From Klebsiella pneumoniae (GTDB lineage: Bacteria > Pseudomonadota > Gammaproteobacteria > Pseudomonadales > UBA5518), in NCBI GenBank assembly GCA_945862145.1, contig CAMAXE010000018.1:1-64000 (forward strand): a stretch of DNA of 64,000 nucleotides, in the 5' to 3' direction. Positions 1-8,559 of the stretch are shown one piece after another. The notes beneath the pieces were generated by a model that ran no database searches, was not told the DNA's origin, and saw only the letters and a program-made list of their open reading frames with translations. The number at the start of each line of letters is the position of its first letter. Within the stretch, counting starts at the first letter, position 1. Both the position numbers and the translations under genes were made by a program.

Positions 1-357
1 CCCGCGATTCCACGGCGTCCACGCCGTCCGGGTGTAGGAGCGGGCCATGCCCGCGATTCCACCGCGTCAACGCCGTCCGGCTGCAGGAGCAGGCCATGCC
101 CGCGATTCCACCGCGTCAACGCCGTCCGGGTGTAGGAGCGGGCCATGCCCGCGATTCCACCGCGTCAACGCCGTCCGGCTGCAGGATCAGGCCATGCCCG
201 CGATTCCACGGCGTCAACGCCGTCCGGGTGCAGGATCAGGCCATGCCCGCGATTCCACGGCGTCAACGCCGTCCGGGTGTAGGAGCGGGCCATGCCCGCG
301 ATTCCACGGCGTCAACGCCGTCCGGGTGTAGGCGCGGGCCATGCCCGCGACATTCAT
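1..357. repeat. 49-bp tandem array of double-hairpin REP-like units
   Basis: Seven near-identical units follow one another with a constant period of 49 bp: the central CATG falls at 46, 95, 144, 193, 242, 291 and 340. Each unit carries two palindromes, GCGGGC-CAT-GCCCGC (some copies degenerate to GCAGG or GATCAGG on the left arm) and ACGGCG-TCAA-CGCCGT. The array starts before the window and ends three bases before the stop codon of the minus-strand GMC gene, so it lies directly downstream of that gene. The first palindrome is the core of REP elements common in gammaproteobacteria. Open reading frames through it are only translations of the repeat. Confidence 0.9.
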
Positions 358-1920
358 TCAGCCGGCGATCTGGCGCCAGTTGTCGATCAGGTGAGCGGCG
401 CTGCGCGCTGCCAGCGCGTGCACGGTGAAGGTGGGGTTCACACCGCCACTGGTGGGGAAGAGGCTCGAGCCTGCCACGAAGAGATTGCCCACCCCATGCA
501 CCGTACCGAAACCGTCGGTGACGGAGGCGGCCGGGTCCTTGCCCATGATGGTGCCGCCCATGTTGTGCATGGGGCCGATGTTCCCTGCCCAGACCTCTTT
601 GGCTCCGCCCGCTTTCAGTACGGCGATACCTTCGTCGCGGGCATGGTTCCAGAGGGCGAGTGACGCCTCGGAGCTGCTGTGGTTCACCGTGGCGAGCGGC
701 ACGCCGCGCGTATCGGTCTTGCCGTCCAGCGTCACACGGTTGTCTGCGAGCGGTGCGTCTTCCACCACGCCGGTCATCATCGCGAAGCCGCGCGTGGCGC
801 GCTTCATGAAGTCATCCAGCGCGGGGCCGTAGAGGTCCACGCGGCTCATCGCGATGCCCAGCAGATCGTTGGGTTTCATGGACTGCGCGATCAGCCACTG
901 GTAACTGCCGAAGGGGCCACCTTCGCGCACTTTCGCGTAGCCGTCCTGGTTCAATAGCTGCCCGCCCGTCGCGCCCAGATGCGGTTCCGTATTCTCGTCC
1001 CACAGCCCGAAGACGGGGCAGGCGAGGTGGATCATGACATAGCGGCCGAGTTGGTCCGAGGCATTCCCGATGCCGCGCGCCGAGTGGCTGCGGGAGGCCA
1101 ACAGGAGACGGGAATTCTGGATCGTGGAGGCCGCCACGATCACAACAGAAGCCTCGGTTGTCTGGCGCGCGCCGGATTCATCGAACCACGCCACGCCGGT
1201 CGCGCGGGAGCCGGAGGCGCCCTGAAGGATCTCGGCTACTTCCGCGCGGTTCTTCAACACGGCGCCTGCGGCGAGTGCCCGGGGCAGGTAGGTAACCAGC
1301 GGATTTGCCAGCGCCCCGATCGGGCAGCCCGAATCGCACCAGCCGTCCCAAAGGCAGGCCTTGCGATCTCCCTCCGGGGCGGTGTGGATGGCGATGGGAA
1401 TGGGTGCGGTCTTGCGTCCCATCGCGGTGAAACCGCGCCGGATCACCTCGCCGTGGGGGAATACGGGAACGGGTGCCTGCGGATAGGGCGCACCGGCAGG
1501 GCGCCACACTTCCTGTGTGTGGTCACCCGAGACACCCACCTCTTGCTGGATCGTGTCGTACCAGGGCTGCAGGTCGGTGTAGCCGATGGGCCAGTCGAGG
1601 TGGCGCTGATGCGTGCTGGCCTCGTTGAAGTCTTCCGGGTGCAGGCGTGGCCAGACGCCGTAATGGTGCACCGCCGCGCCGCCCGTTCCCCAGCCGGTGT
1701 TGAAGTTGTGGCCTATCGGTTGCGTGCCGGTCTCGATCACGGGTGCGCCGCCCCACTTGAGGCGCCGGCCCCAGAGCCCGTTGCTCACCAGGTCTTGCGT
1801 GCCGCGCGCGGGGCCTGCTTCGAGGATCAGCACGCGTTTGCCCGCCTCGGCGAGACGCGCTGCCATCAGGCTGCCCGCGGCCCCCGAGCCCACGATCACG
1901 GCATCCACACGATTGGCCAT
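358..1920 (-). CDS. GMC-family FAD oxidoreductase (gluconate 2-dehydrogenase-like large subunit)
   Basis: This 520-residue flavoprotein probably oxidises a hydroxyl group on a sugar acid, polyol or other alcohol and passes electrons to a respiratory partner. The N-terminus has an FAD Rossmann motif, GSGAAG, at about residue 11. A cysteine-rich stretch CDSGC lies mid-protein, as in gluconate and fructose dehydrogenase flavoprotein subunits, and HNMGGT and NPTFTVHALA near the C-terminus match the GMC active-site region. The start ATG overlaps the upstream stop as TGATG, so translation is coupled to the subunit-3-like lipoprotein. Longer forms starting further upstream would read through that neighbour and are rejected. 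No cytochrome c subunit is encoded nearby. Family is clear; substrate is unknown. Confidence 0.9.
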   Translation of the reverse strand: MANRVDAVIVGSGAAGSLMAARLAEAGKRVLILEAGPARGTQDLVSNGLWGRRLKWGGAPVIETGTQPIGHNFNTGWGTGGAAVHHYGVWPRLHPEDFNEASTHQRHLDWPIGYTDLQPWYDTIQQEVGVSGDHTQEVWRPAGAPYPQAPVPVFPHGEVIRRGFTAMGRKTAPIPIAIHTAPEGDRKACLWDGWCDSGCPIGALANPLVTYLPRALAAGAVLKNRAEVAEILQGASGSRATGVAWFDESGARQTTEASVVIVAASTIQNSRLLLASRSHSARGIGNASDQLGRYVMIHLACPVFGLWDENTEPHLGATGGQLLNQDGYAKVREGGPFGSYQWLIAQSMKPNDLLGIAMSRVDLYGPALDDFMKRATRGFAMMTGVVEDAPLADNRVTLDGKTDTRGVPLATVNHSSSEASLALWNHARDEGIAVLKAGGAKEVWAGNIGPMHNMGGTIMGKDPAASVTDGFGTVHGVGNLFVAGSSLFPTSGGVNPTFTVHALAARSAAHLIDNWRQIAG

Positions 1921-2471
1921 CACCAGTCTCCCGCGGGTTCGATGTGCGCCATGTAGGGCACACCCAGGCGCTCGAAGCCGGCGCGTGTGCCGTAGGCCAC
2001 GTCCACGGCGTCGGCACGTAGCACAAAGTAAAAAAACGGCGCCGGTGCGGCAGCCCAGGGCGCGGGTTTCCCGCCGGCGATATCGCCCACCAGTTCGGCG
2101 GCCGCGGCGGCATCCAGTGCTTCTATAGGTTTGCCGAATTTCTGTTGCGACCAGGCCTGTGCGGCCGCCAGCGCGGGAAGGTAGAAGTCGGTGTGGGGGG
2201 CAGGAACGCCCAGATAACGGAGCATCAGCATCGCCTGTTCCGGTGCGGCGGCGAGTTGCTTCTCGAGGTAGTCGGCAAAACCTGCCTTGGCCGCGCCGGG
2301 CGCGAGTGCCTCGCCCAGTGCGTTTAGCGCGGCTCGGGCAGTCGCGTCCAGAACAGGGGCCGCAGGCGCTGTGCTCGTGACAGCAGCTACGGCCTCGCGT
2401 CCACAACCGGCAAGGCCTGCTGCAACGCCGATGCCTGCGACTCCCAGGAGCACGAATTCACGCCGATCCAT
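1920..2471 (-). CDS. Gluconate 2-dehydrogenase subunit 3-like, Tat/lipoprotein signal
   Basis: This 183-residue protein begins with MDRREF, a twin-arginine-type motif, then a hydrophobic stretch ending in LAGC, a lipobox-like sequence, so it is probably exported folded and lipid-anchored. The rest matches the gluconate 2-dehydrogenase subunit 3 family, which acts as small subunit or export escort for a GMC flavoprotein. Its stop overlaps the start of the GMC gene by one base, which fits that partnership. The ATG at 2471 is preferred over a TTG one codon upstream because GGGAGA lies at a suitable distance. A lone c-type cytochrome normally completes such complexes and is missing here. Confidence 0.82.
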   Translation of the reverse strand: MDRREFVLLGVAGIGVAAGLAGCGREAVAAVTSTAPAAPVLDATARAALNALGEALAPGAAKAGFADYLEKQLAAAPEQAMLMLRYLGVPAPHTDFYLPALAAAQAWSQQKFGKPIEALDAAAAAELVGDIAGGKPAPWAAAPAPFFYFVLRADAVDVAYGTRAGFERLGVPYMAHIEPAGDW

Positions 2472-2495
2472 CAAATCGTTCTCCCGGAATTGAAA

Positions 2496-2531
2496 ACGCC
2501 GGCGTGACCCCTCGCAGGATCACGCCGGCGT
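2496..2531 (-). terminator. Rho-independent terminator of the TonB-dependent receptor gene
   Basis: A perfect 12-bp inverted repeat (2496-2507 with 2520-2531, core CGCCGGCGTGA) surrounds a 12-nt loop. On the minus strand it is followed by a short T run (TTTTC). It lies 10 bases past the stop of the receptor gene and before the start of the subunit-3-like gene, so it should limit read-through into the flavoprotein pair. Confidence 0.8.
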
Positions 2532-2540
2532 GTTGCTCAC

Positions 2541-4985
2541 TCAGAAGCTATAGCGAACGTTCATCGCATAAAGACGCGGGTTGCGGTAGGACACCTCGTT
2601 GCAACCACAGAGGTTGGCGAGGTCGTAACCCTGCAGGCCCGCGCGCTCGTCGCTCAGGTTCCGACCGGCCAGCGTGATCTGCCACTTCGCGTCGGCGTCG
2701 GTCCAACCGAGGCTTGCGTTGTACATCACGTAGCTGTCGAACTTGTCGGCATCGAAGTTGCGCAGGTTGTAGTAGAACTCGTCGGAGTAGGCGAAATCAC
2801 CCTGGATCGACATCGAGCCACCGAGCGCCGGCCACTCGTAGCGCACCAGGCCCGCGGCCTGGTACTCAGGCGTGTAGGTGGGCTTCACGTTGAGGTTGAC
2901 GTCCTGCGCGGTGAGCGAGAGCGGCACCTTCTGTACTTCGGCATCGGTCCAGGAGGCTGCCAGCATCACGTCCCAGCCGTCGGCAGGCGTCATTTGCAGG
3001 GAGAGTTCCGCGCCGGTGGTCTCGGCGTCGCGGTTGATCACTACGCCGCCCACGCCAGTGAACAGGAAGGCCTGGTAGTCGCTGTAGTCGTAGTAGAAGG
3101 CTGCGCCGTTCAGGCGGGCCAGACCGTCCATCAGGGTGGCCTTGAAGCCGCCCTCGTAGCTCACCAGGATTTCCTCGTCGTAGGGCAGACCGTCATTGCC
3201 GACACGCGCGTAGTTGCCGATCAGGGGGGCGTTGAAGCTCCCCGCTTTCACGCCGCGGTTGACGCCGGCGTAGAGCAGCAGGTCGTCGCTGACCTTGTAG
3301 TCGAGCTGGATCTTGCCGGCCCAGAGGTCGTCGGAGGTCTTGTCGGCGAACTGCCCCAGCGGACCACCAAACACATAACCGCCTTGGTGCACCTTGGTGG
3401 CACTGTTGGAGGCGTAGAAGCCGTTGGTCATGTCGTAGTCTTTGTCTTCCCGCATCACGCGCAGGCCGGTGATCAAGGTCAGTTCATCCGTGAGGTCGTA
3501 TTCGACTTGCCCGAAGAGCGAGTAGGACTCGGTCTTCAGCTTGGCATCCACGCCGATATCGACACCCACGCCTGGCGGCAGGATTGCGCCCTCCAGGATG
3601 CTCCCGTTGGGGATTTTGAGCCCGTTGATGGAGTCGACGTCGATGCTGAGGTAATAGAGTCCTGCGACCCACCGCATCGCGTCCGTGTTGCCGTTCAGAC
3701 GCAGCTCCTGCGTGAAGCTGTTGGAGTCCATCTTGGCGTAGTTGCCGAGCTGGTTGACCGGTGCGGAATCGACGTCGATCGACATGAACTTCTCGTAGTT
3801 CTTGTAATCGGTGATCGAGGTGAGGCTCATGCTGTCGGAGATGTCCCAGCTCACCGTGCCCGCAAGGCCCCAGGTGTCAAGGTAGAAAGCATCTTCGAAG
3901 GCGAGGTCGCTGGAGGTTTTCAGGCCGTCGCCGTCTGGATCGATGTAGCCGAAGAAGTCACCGCCGGCGACCGGACGGGGGCCCGCATCCACAAGGAATC
4001 CGAGGTCGGCGGGGTCGCGGCCGTTGTCGGTGCCGTCTGCCGCGATGCTCTGGCGCGTCTCGTTCGCGCCGATGTTGACCACGTTGATCAGTTCGCCCTG
4101 GCCACCGGAGCCATCGTATATGCCGATCACCGGGATCGACTGGTAGGGGCCGGTGGAGATATCGCTGTTGGCGATGTTACCGCGCAGTTCCACCTTCACA
4201 TCGTCGCTCACCTGGAAATCCAGGGTGCCGCGCGCGGCCTTGGTGTCGTCATCGGCCATGTCCGCGCCGGCGCCCGTGCCGGGCGAGCCACCCACCGCGC
4301 TGTAGGGGTAGAGGTTCTCGATGTAAGCATCCTGCTTGTGATACAGCACGGCCACGCGGCCTGCCACGTTCTCGCTGAGCGGGCCCGAGACTGCGGCCTG
4401 CACGGTACGGTCCTTGGCGTCAGTGGGGCTGTCGAACTGGCCGTAGCCCACGTCGACATAGCCTTCCATCTGCTCGTCGTTCGGCTTGCGGGAAATGTAA
4501 TGCACCAGGCCGCCGGTCGCGTTACGACCAAACAGCGTGCCCTGCGGGCCTTTCAGGATCTCGACGCGGTCGATGTCGAACAGCGCGAAGGTCTGCGCCT
4601 GCGAGGCGGAGATGTAGCCTTCATCGAGGTACACCGCGTTCGGTGCCTCGACCACGTCGTTGAAGTCGTTCTGGGTCACGCCACGGATGGTGAACTGGGT
4701 GTTCTGGCCGGCAAGGCTGCCACCGATATGCACGCCCGGCGTGAAAGCGGCGACATCGAAGCTCTGCTTGATGCCGAGCGCGTTCATCTGATCGCCGGTG
4801 AATGAAGTGATCGAGATCCCGACATCCTGCAGGTTCTGCTCGCGCTTCTGGGCCGTGACGGTGATTTCCTCGAGCACGCTGTCGGCGTTGGCGACGGCAT
4901 TGCCAAGCAGGCCTGCGGCCATCATGGCGAGGGCCAGTGGTGCGCGACGCAGCTCGGCCGGACGCTTGGATGAAGATCTTTGCAT
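2541..4985 (-). CDS. TonB-dependent outer-membrane receptor
   Basis: This 814-residue receptor has an N-terminal signal peptide (hydrophobic ALAMMAAGLLGNAVANA), then EEITVTAQKREQNLQDVG, the typical junction into the plug domain of proteobacterial catabolic TonB receptors. GPQGTLFGRNATGG is a classic plug motif, and the protein ends in RYSF, the aromatic C-terminal residue of outer-membrane barrels. The start ATG at 4985 has GAGGA upstream; the in-frame extension to 5090 lacks a signal-peptide-like start. It is divergent from the ring-cleavage operon at 5209 with a palindrome between them, so it probably imports that pathway's substrate. Siderophore transport cannot be excluded but nothing nearby supports it. 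Confidence 0.93.
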   Translation of the reverse strand: MQRSSSKRPAELRRAPLALAMMAAGLLGNAVANADSVLEEITVTAQKREQNLQDVGISITSFTGDQMNALGIKQSFDVAAFTPGVHIGGSLAGQNTQFTIRGVTQNDFNDVVEAPNAVYLDEGYISASQAQTFALFDIDRVEILKGPQGTLFGRNATGGLVHYISRKPNDEQMEGYVDVGYGQFDSPTDAKDRTVQAAVSGPLSENVAGRVAVLYHKQDAYIENLYPYSAVGGSPGTGAGADMADDDTKAARGTLDFQVSDDVKVELRGNIANSDISTGPYQSIPVIGIYDGSGGQGELINVVNIGANETRQSIAADGTDNGRDPADLGFLVDAGPRPVAGGDFFGYIDPDGDGLKTSSDLAFEDAFYLDTWGLAGTVSWDISDSMSLTSITDYKNYEKFMSIDVDSAPVNQLGNYAKMDSNSFTQELRLNGNTDAMRWVAGLYYLSIDVDSINGLKIPNGSILEGAILPPGVGVDIGVDAKLKTESYSLFGQVEYDLTDELTLITGLRVMREDKDYDMTNGFYASNSATKVHQGGYVFGGPLGQFADKTSDDLWAGKIQLDYKVSDDLLLYAGVNRGVKAGSFNAPLIGNYARVGNDGLPYDEEILVSYEGGFKATLMDGLARLNGAAFYYDYSDYQAFLFTGVGGVVINRDAETTGAELSLQMTPADGWDVMLAASWTDAEVQKVPLSLTAQDVNLNVKPTYTPEYQAAGLVRYEWPALGGSMSIQGDFAYSDEFYYNLRNFDADKFDSYVMYNASLGWTDADAKWQITLAGRNLSDERAGLQGYDLANLCGCNEVSYRNPRLYAMNVRYSF

Positions 4986-5120
4986 GGTGTTGTTCCTCGG
5001 GTTTTCAGGTGGTTCTGGCGACCAGTCAAACGGAGCGTAGCCCATAGCAGGCAGCCACGCGACATTGTCTGGCGCAGGCATCCGTTCCACGGTCGAGCTT
5101 AGCTAGCGCATCCCGGAAGA

Positions 5121-5139
5121 TCAATAGACTTTCTATTGA
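5121..5139. promoter_or_regulatory. Candidate operator: perfect inverted repeat between divergent genes
   Basis: TCAATAGA-CTT-TCTATTGA is a perfect 8-bp inverted repeat with a 3-nt spacer. It sits in the 223-bp divergent region between the TonB receptor (minus) and the hydrolase-led operon (plus), 70 bp from the hydrolase start. Its size and symmetry suit a dimeric repressor or activator. No regulator gene is adjacent; the nearest in the same half of the window is the MarR-type gene at 13639. Confidence 0.5.
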
Positions 5140-5208
5140 ACCTCTATGGGCGTCGTTGTAGGCTTTAGCCCGTAATGTCTTTCTTGTCTCCCTGAGGAAG
5201 CTCTCCCC

Positions 5209-6093
5209 ATGCGCTCCATCCACCTCGACCTGCTCGGCACCGAGACCCGCTTTATCGACACGGGCAAGTACCGGTCACGCGTTATTTCGGGTCGCGGGCA
5301 GGGAGAACACCTGTTCCTGATGCACGGCGGTGGCGGTCATGCCGAGACCTATTCCCGCAACCTGGTGCCCCTGTCTGCTGCATGCCAGCCCCACGCCTTC
5401 GACTACCTCTGGCACGGCATGTCCTCCAAACCCGCCTACTCGAACGCCGGTCCGCGCGAGAAAGGCCACTGGCTCTCCCAGTTCACCGATCAGCTCCTGA
5501 ACCTCATGGACCACATGGGCATCGAGAAGGCGGCAGTGGAGGGCGAGTCTCTCGGCGGCTGGATTGCGCTCGACATGGCGGTGAACCACCCCGACCGCAC
5601 CTCGAAACTCATCCTGAACACCGCCTGGGGCATGCACCTCGATCCCGCCAAAGTCCACGAGGGTGCGAGCGACCTGACGGCCCTGCGCGAGACCTCCGTG
5701 AACGCGCTGATGAATCCCACCCGCGAGTTGCTGCGAAAGCGCCTCGACTGGTTGATGCCGCTCGGCGGCGTAACCGAGGAGCTGGTCGACCTGCGCCTTG
5801 CACTCTGGCAGGACGAGGAAACCCGCAACGCGCTGCTCGAATACTACGAACGCCTGTTTGCCGACAACATCCGCGAGTTCTACTTCAACGAGGAGCAGAT
5901 CCGCACGATCCGTTGCCCCACGCTGGTGCTGTGGACCGACAAGAACCCGATACACGGCACCGATGCCGCCGACCGCCTGGAGGAGATCATCCCCGGCGCG
6001 AGCAAGCACGTGATGGCAGGCTGCGCCCACTGGCCCCAGTGGGAGCGCCCCGAGGAGCACGACCGTGTCGTCTCCGCCTTCATGCGTTCCTGA
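5209..6093 (+). CDS. Alpha/beta hydrolase, meta-cleavage-product hydrolase type
   Basis: This 294-residue protein has the full alpha/beta hydrolase layout: oxyanion-hole motif HGGGG near residue 40, nucleophile elbow GESLGG with Ser114, acid Asp244 (in WTDKNP) and His274 (in CAHWPQW). Between elbow and acid lies a helical cap as in C-C bond hydrolases that act on ring-fission products. It opens an operon with a Rieske oxygenase and a BphC-type extradiol dioxygenase, exactly where a meta-cleavage-product hydrolase is expected. The start has GAGGAAG upstream. The family call is firm; the C-C bond role is inferred from context, and an esterase role is possible. Confidence 0.85.
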   Translation: MRSIHLDLLGTETRFIDTGKYRSRVISGRGQGEHLFLMHGGGGHAETYSRNLVPLSAACQPHAFDYLWHGMSSKPAYSNAGPREKGHWLSQFTDQLLNLMDHMGIEKAAVEGESLGGWIALDMAVNHPDRTSKLILNTAWGMHLDPAKVHEGASDLTALRETSVNALMNPTRELLRKRLDWLMPLGGVTEELVDLRLALWQDEETRNALLEYYERLFADNIREFYFNEEQIRTIRCPTLVLWTDKNPIHGTDAADRLEEIIPGASKHVMAGCAHWPQWERPEEHDRVVSAFMRS

Positions 6094-6133
6094 TGCCGAG
6101 CCACAATCCCAGACAACACCGAGGAGTGCCCGT

Positions 6134-7477
6134 ATGAACGAAGCCGTACCTCCGCAGCGCCGCAAGTCGCGTGGCCGCCTGAATACCATCAGCGGCACCC
6201 GCACCAATGACCAGAAGACGCAGAGCCAGTACCAGCCCTACAAGGATGCGGCCTGGGGTTTCATCAACCACTGGTACCCGGCGCTCTTCAGCCACGAAAT
6301 GCCCGAGGATCATGTCGAGGGCATCCAGATCTGCGGCATCCCGATCGTGCTGCGCCGGGTCGACGGCCGCGTCCACGCACTGAAAGACCAGTGCGTCCAT
6401 CGCGGTGTGCGCCTGTCGGCCAAGCCCATGTGCTTCAACAAGCAGACCATCAGCTGCTGGTACCACGGCTTTACCTACGACCTGCAGACCGGCGGCTTGA
6501 CCACCATCGTCGGCAACCCCGATGACACGCTGATCGGCACCACCGGCATCACTACCTACCCGGTGCAGGAAATAGCCGGGATGATCTTTGTTTTCGTGCG
6601 TGAGGATGCCTTCCCCGACGAGGACGTGCCGCCGCTGTCGGAGGACCTGCCGGTGCGCTTCCCGCAGAGCAGCGAGCGCTTCCCGCACCCGCTGTGGCCT
6701 GCAGCCCCGGGCTTGCTGGACGAGAACGCCGTAGTGCTCGGCATGCACCGCACGGGCGACTGCAACTGGCGCATCGCCTGCGAGAACGGTTTCGACAACG
6801 CCCACATCCTGATCCACCAGGACAACACCATCGTGCAGGCCATGAACTGGGTGTTGCCGCTCGGCATACGCCCGGCGAGCGATGACTGCATCACCGTGAT
6901 CGAAGACGAGAACGGACCCAAGGGCCTGATGCAGTGGCTGTTCACCGACCGCTGGGAGCCGGTGCTCGAAAACAAGGAGCTCGGCGCGAAGGTCGAGGGC
7001 CTGAACGGCCGCTTCTACCGTACTTCTGTGGTGCTGCCCGGCGTGCTGATGGTAGAGAACTGGCCCGAGGAACATATCGTCCAGTACGAGTGGTACGTGC
7101 CGATCACCGACGACACTTACGAATACTGGGAAGTGCTGGTCAAGGTCTGTTCCACCGAGGAAGAACGCCAGAAGTTCAAGTACCGCTACGAGCGCGTTTT
7201 CAAGCCGCTCTGCCTGCACGGATTCAACGATTGCGACCTCTACGCGCGGGAGGCGATGCACGAGTTTTACGCCGACGGCACCGGCTGGGACGACGAGCAG
7301 CTGATGGCCACCGACGTCTCGGCCATCACCTGGCGCAAGGTGGCCTCGCGGCACAACCGCGGCATCGCCTCGCCGGGCAGAGGGGTGGATGGCGCGACCA
7401 AGAGCTCGAGCATCCGGCTGCGTCGCATCGCCGCGGGTGACGCGCCCGGTTATCGGGTTCAGAAGATTGAGGACTGA
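6134..7477 (+). CDS. Rieske ring-hydroxylating oxygenase, carbazole dioxygenase (CarAa)-like terminal component
   Basis: This 447-residue terminal oxygenase has a Rieske cluster site in CVHRG...CWYHGF (C-x-H and C-x2-H pairs) and a mononuclear iron site in ENGFDNAHILIH. Segments such as NHWYP, FNDCDLYAREAM, FYAD and WRKVASRH match what I recall of carbazole 1,9a-dioxygenase CarAa and related oxoquinoline monooxygenases, which work as alpha-only trimers without a beta subunit. No beta subunit gene is present, in agreement. The electron-transfer gene follows 3 bases downstream. It should dihydroxylate or angularly attack an aromatic or N-heteroaromatic ring. The start ATG has GAGGAG upstream; a longer in-frame start overlapping the hydrolase gene is rejected. 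Confidence 0.88.
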   Translation: MNEAVPPQRRKSRGRLNTISGTRTNDQKTQSQYQPYKDAAWGFINHWYPALFSHEMPEDHVEGIQICGIPIVLRRVDGRVHALKDQCVHRGVRLSAKPMCFNKQTISCWYHGFTYDLQTGGLTTIVGNPDDTLIGTTGITTYPVQEIAGMIFVFVREDAFPDEDVPPLSEDLPVRFPQSSERFPHPLWPAAPGLLDENAVVLGMHRTGDCNWRIACENGFDNAHILIHQDNTIVQAMNWVLPLGIRPASDDCITVIEDENGPKGLMQWLFTDRWEPVLENKELGAKVEGLNGRFYRTSVVLPGVLMVENWPEEHIVQYEWYVPITDDTYEYWEVLVKVCSTEEERQKFKYRYERVFKPLCLHGFNDCDLYAREAMHEFYADGTGWDDEQLMATDVSAITWRKVASRHNRGIASPGRGVDGATKSSSIRLRRIAAGDAPGYRVQKIED

Positions 7478-7480
7478 GCC

Positions 7481-8506
7481 GTGACCGCCGCCTGTTCCGT
7501 GTCGCTGCGCTTCGCCGATGGCGTGGAGCAGCGCGTGGACGTGGCAGCGGGCCACAGCGTGCTCGAAGCGGCGGTGGCGGCCGGTGCGCCGGTGTTGAAC
7601 CAGTGCCGCAGCGGCAGTTGCGGCTCGTGCATGGCGCGCTTGGTGGCCGGTGATGCCCGTATGCGACCGGGCGTGGCGAGCTCGCTACTGCCGGGTGAAC
7701 AGGCGCAGGGCCAGCGTCTGCTCTGCCTCACCGAGGCAGTGGCGGAGTGCGCGTTCGAGTTTGCCTACGACAGTCGCGCGGGCGCTGGTGGGCCTGCCAA
7801 GGCAAGCGCTTTCATAAATGCGATCGAACGCATCGCACCGGATGCTGTGCGTCTCAGGCTGGAACTCGCCGAGGGCGACTGGATCGATTTCCGGCCGGGG
7901 CAGTTCATCGAGCTAACCGTGCCCGGCACGGATGCGCGCCGGCGCTATTCCATGGCCTCCTCGCCGGCGGCGCTGCCCGTGATCGAACTGCTGGTGCGGC
8001 TGCTGCCGGGCGGCGTGATGTCCGATTACCTGTGTGATCGCGCCCGCGTCGATGACGTGATCGCGCTCAGCGGCCCTTACGGCGGGTTTTTCCTGCGCGA
8101 CAAGGTGAAGGCGCCGCACATCATGATCGCCGGCGGCACTGGGCTGGCGCCGATGATGTCCATGCTTGATGCGATCCGGGCGAGGCCCGGCGCTCGGCCC
8201 AACGTGCTGCTCAGCTTCGGCTGCGCCACGCCCGAGGGGCTGTTCAACCTCGAGGAACTGGAGTTGCGCTCCCATTGGATGCCAGGTCTAGCGACGCGCA
8301 TTTCGGTGGACGCGGGTGCTGCCGGTGCGGCGTGGCGCATCGGCAATCCCGTCGAGGCGATTACCGCCGATGACGCACGGGATCCCGCCAGCGTGGCGTA
8401 TCTTTGTGGTCCGCCCGGCATGGTGCGCGCCGCGCGAGAGCACCTCAAGCGGCTGGGACTGGATCCTGCCAATATCCACGCGGAGCAGTTCGTGGCCAGC
8501 GAGTGA
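7481..8506 (+). CDS. Ferredoxin-fused NAD(P)H oxidoreductase of the Rieske oxygenase
   Basis: The 341-residue reductase starts with a plant-type [2Fe-2S] domain (CRSGSCGSC, with a fourth cysteine in LLCL about 35 residues later). It continues with an FAD-binding barrel (RRYSMAS) and an NAD(P)-binding domain (GGTGLAP and CGPPGM). This order is that of single-polypeptide reductases of class IB/III oxygenases such as BenC and CarAd. A GTG start lies 3 bases after the oxygenase stop, so the two are co-translated partners. It carries electrons from NAD(P)H to the Rieske centre. Because its ferredoxin is built in, the operon is self-sufficient as a two- or three-component system. Confidence 0.9.
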   Translation: MTAACSVSLRFADGVEQRVDVAAGHSVLEAAVAAGAPVLNQCRSGSCGSCMARLVAGDARMRPGVASSLLPGEQAQGQRLLCLTEAVAECAFEFAYDSRAGAGGPAKASAFINAIERIAPDAVRLRLELAEGDWIDFRPGQFIELTVPGTDARRRYSMASSPAALPVIELLVRLLPGGVMSDYLCDRARVDDVIALSGPYGGFFLRDKVKAPHIMIAGGTGLAPMMSMLDAIRARPGARPNVLLSFGCATPEGLFNLEELELRSHWMPGLATRISVDAGAAGAAWRIGNPVEAITADDARDPASVAYLCGPPGMVRAAREHLKRLGLDPANIHAEQFVASE

Positions 8507-8559
8507 GCGTTCCGCCTCGCGCGGGATGTCCCGATAACGAGAACAGGGGAGGAAGGAAA

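Noticed and set aside
1-357. Possible CRISPR array because of regular repeats
   Set aside because: The whole 49-bp unit repeats almost unchanged, so there are no variable spacers, and no cas genes are present.
2994-4805. 603-codon plus-strand frame opposite the TonB receptor
   Set aside because: It lies wholly antisense to a clear receptor gene and has no recognisable domain; high GC keeps such frames open.
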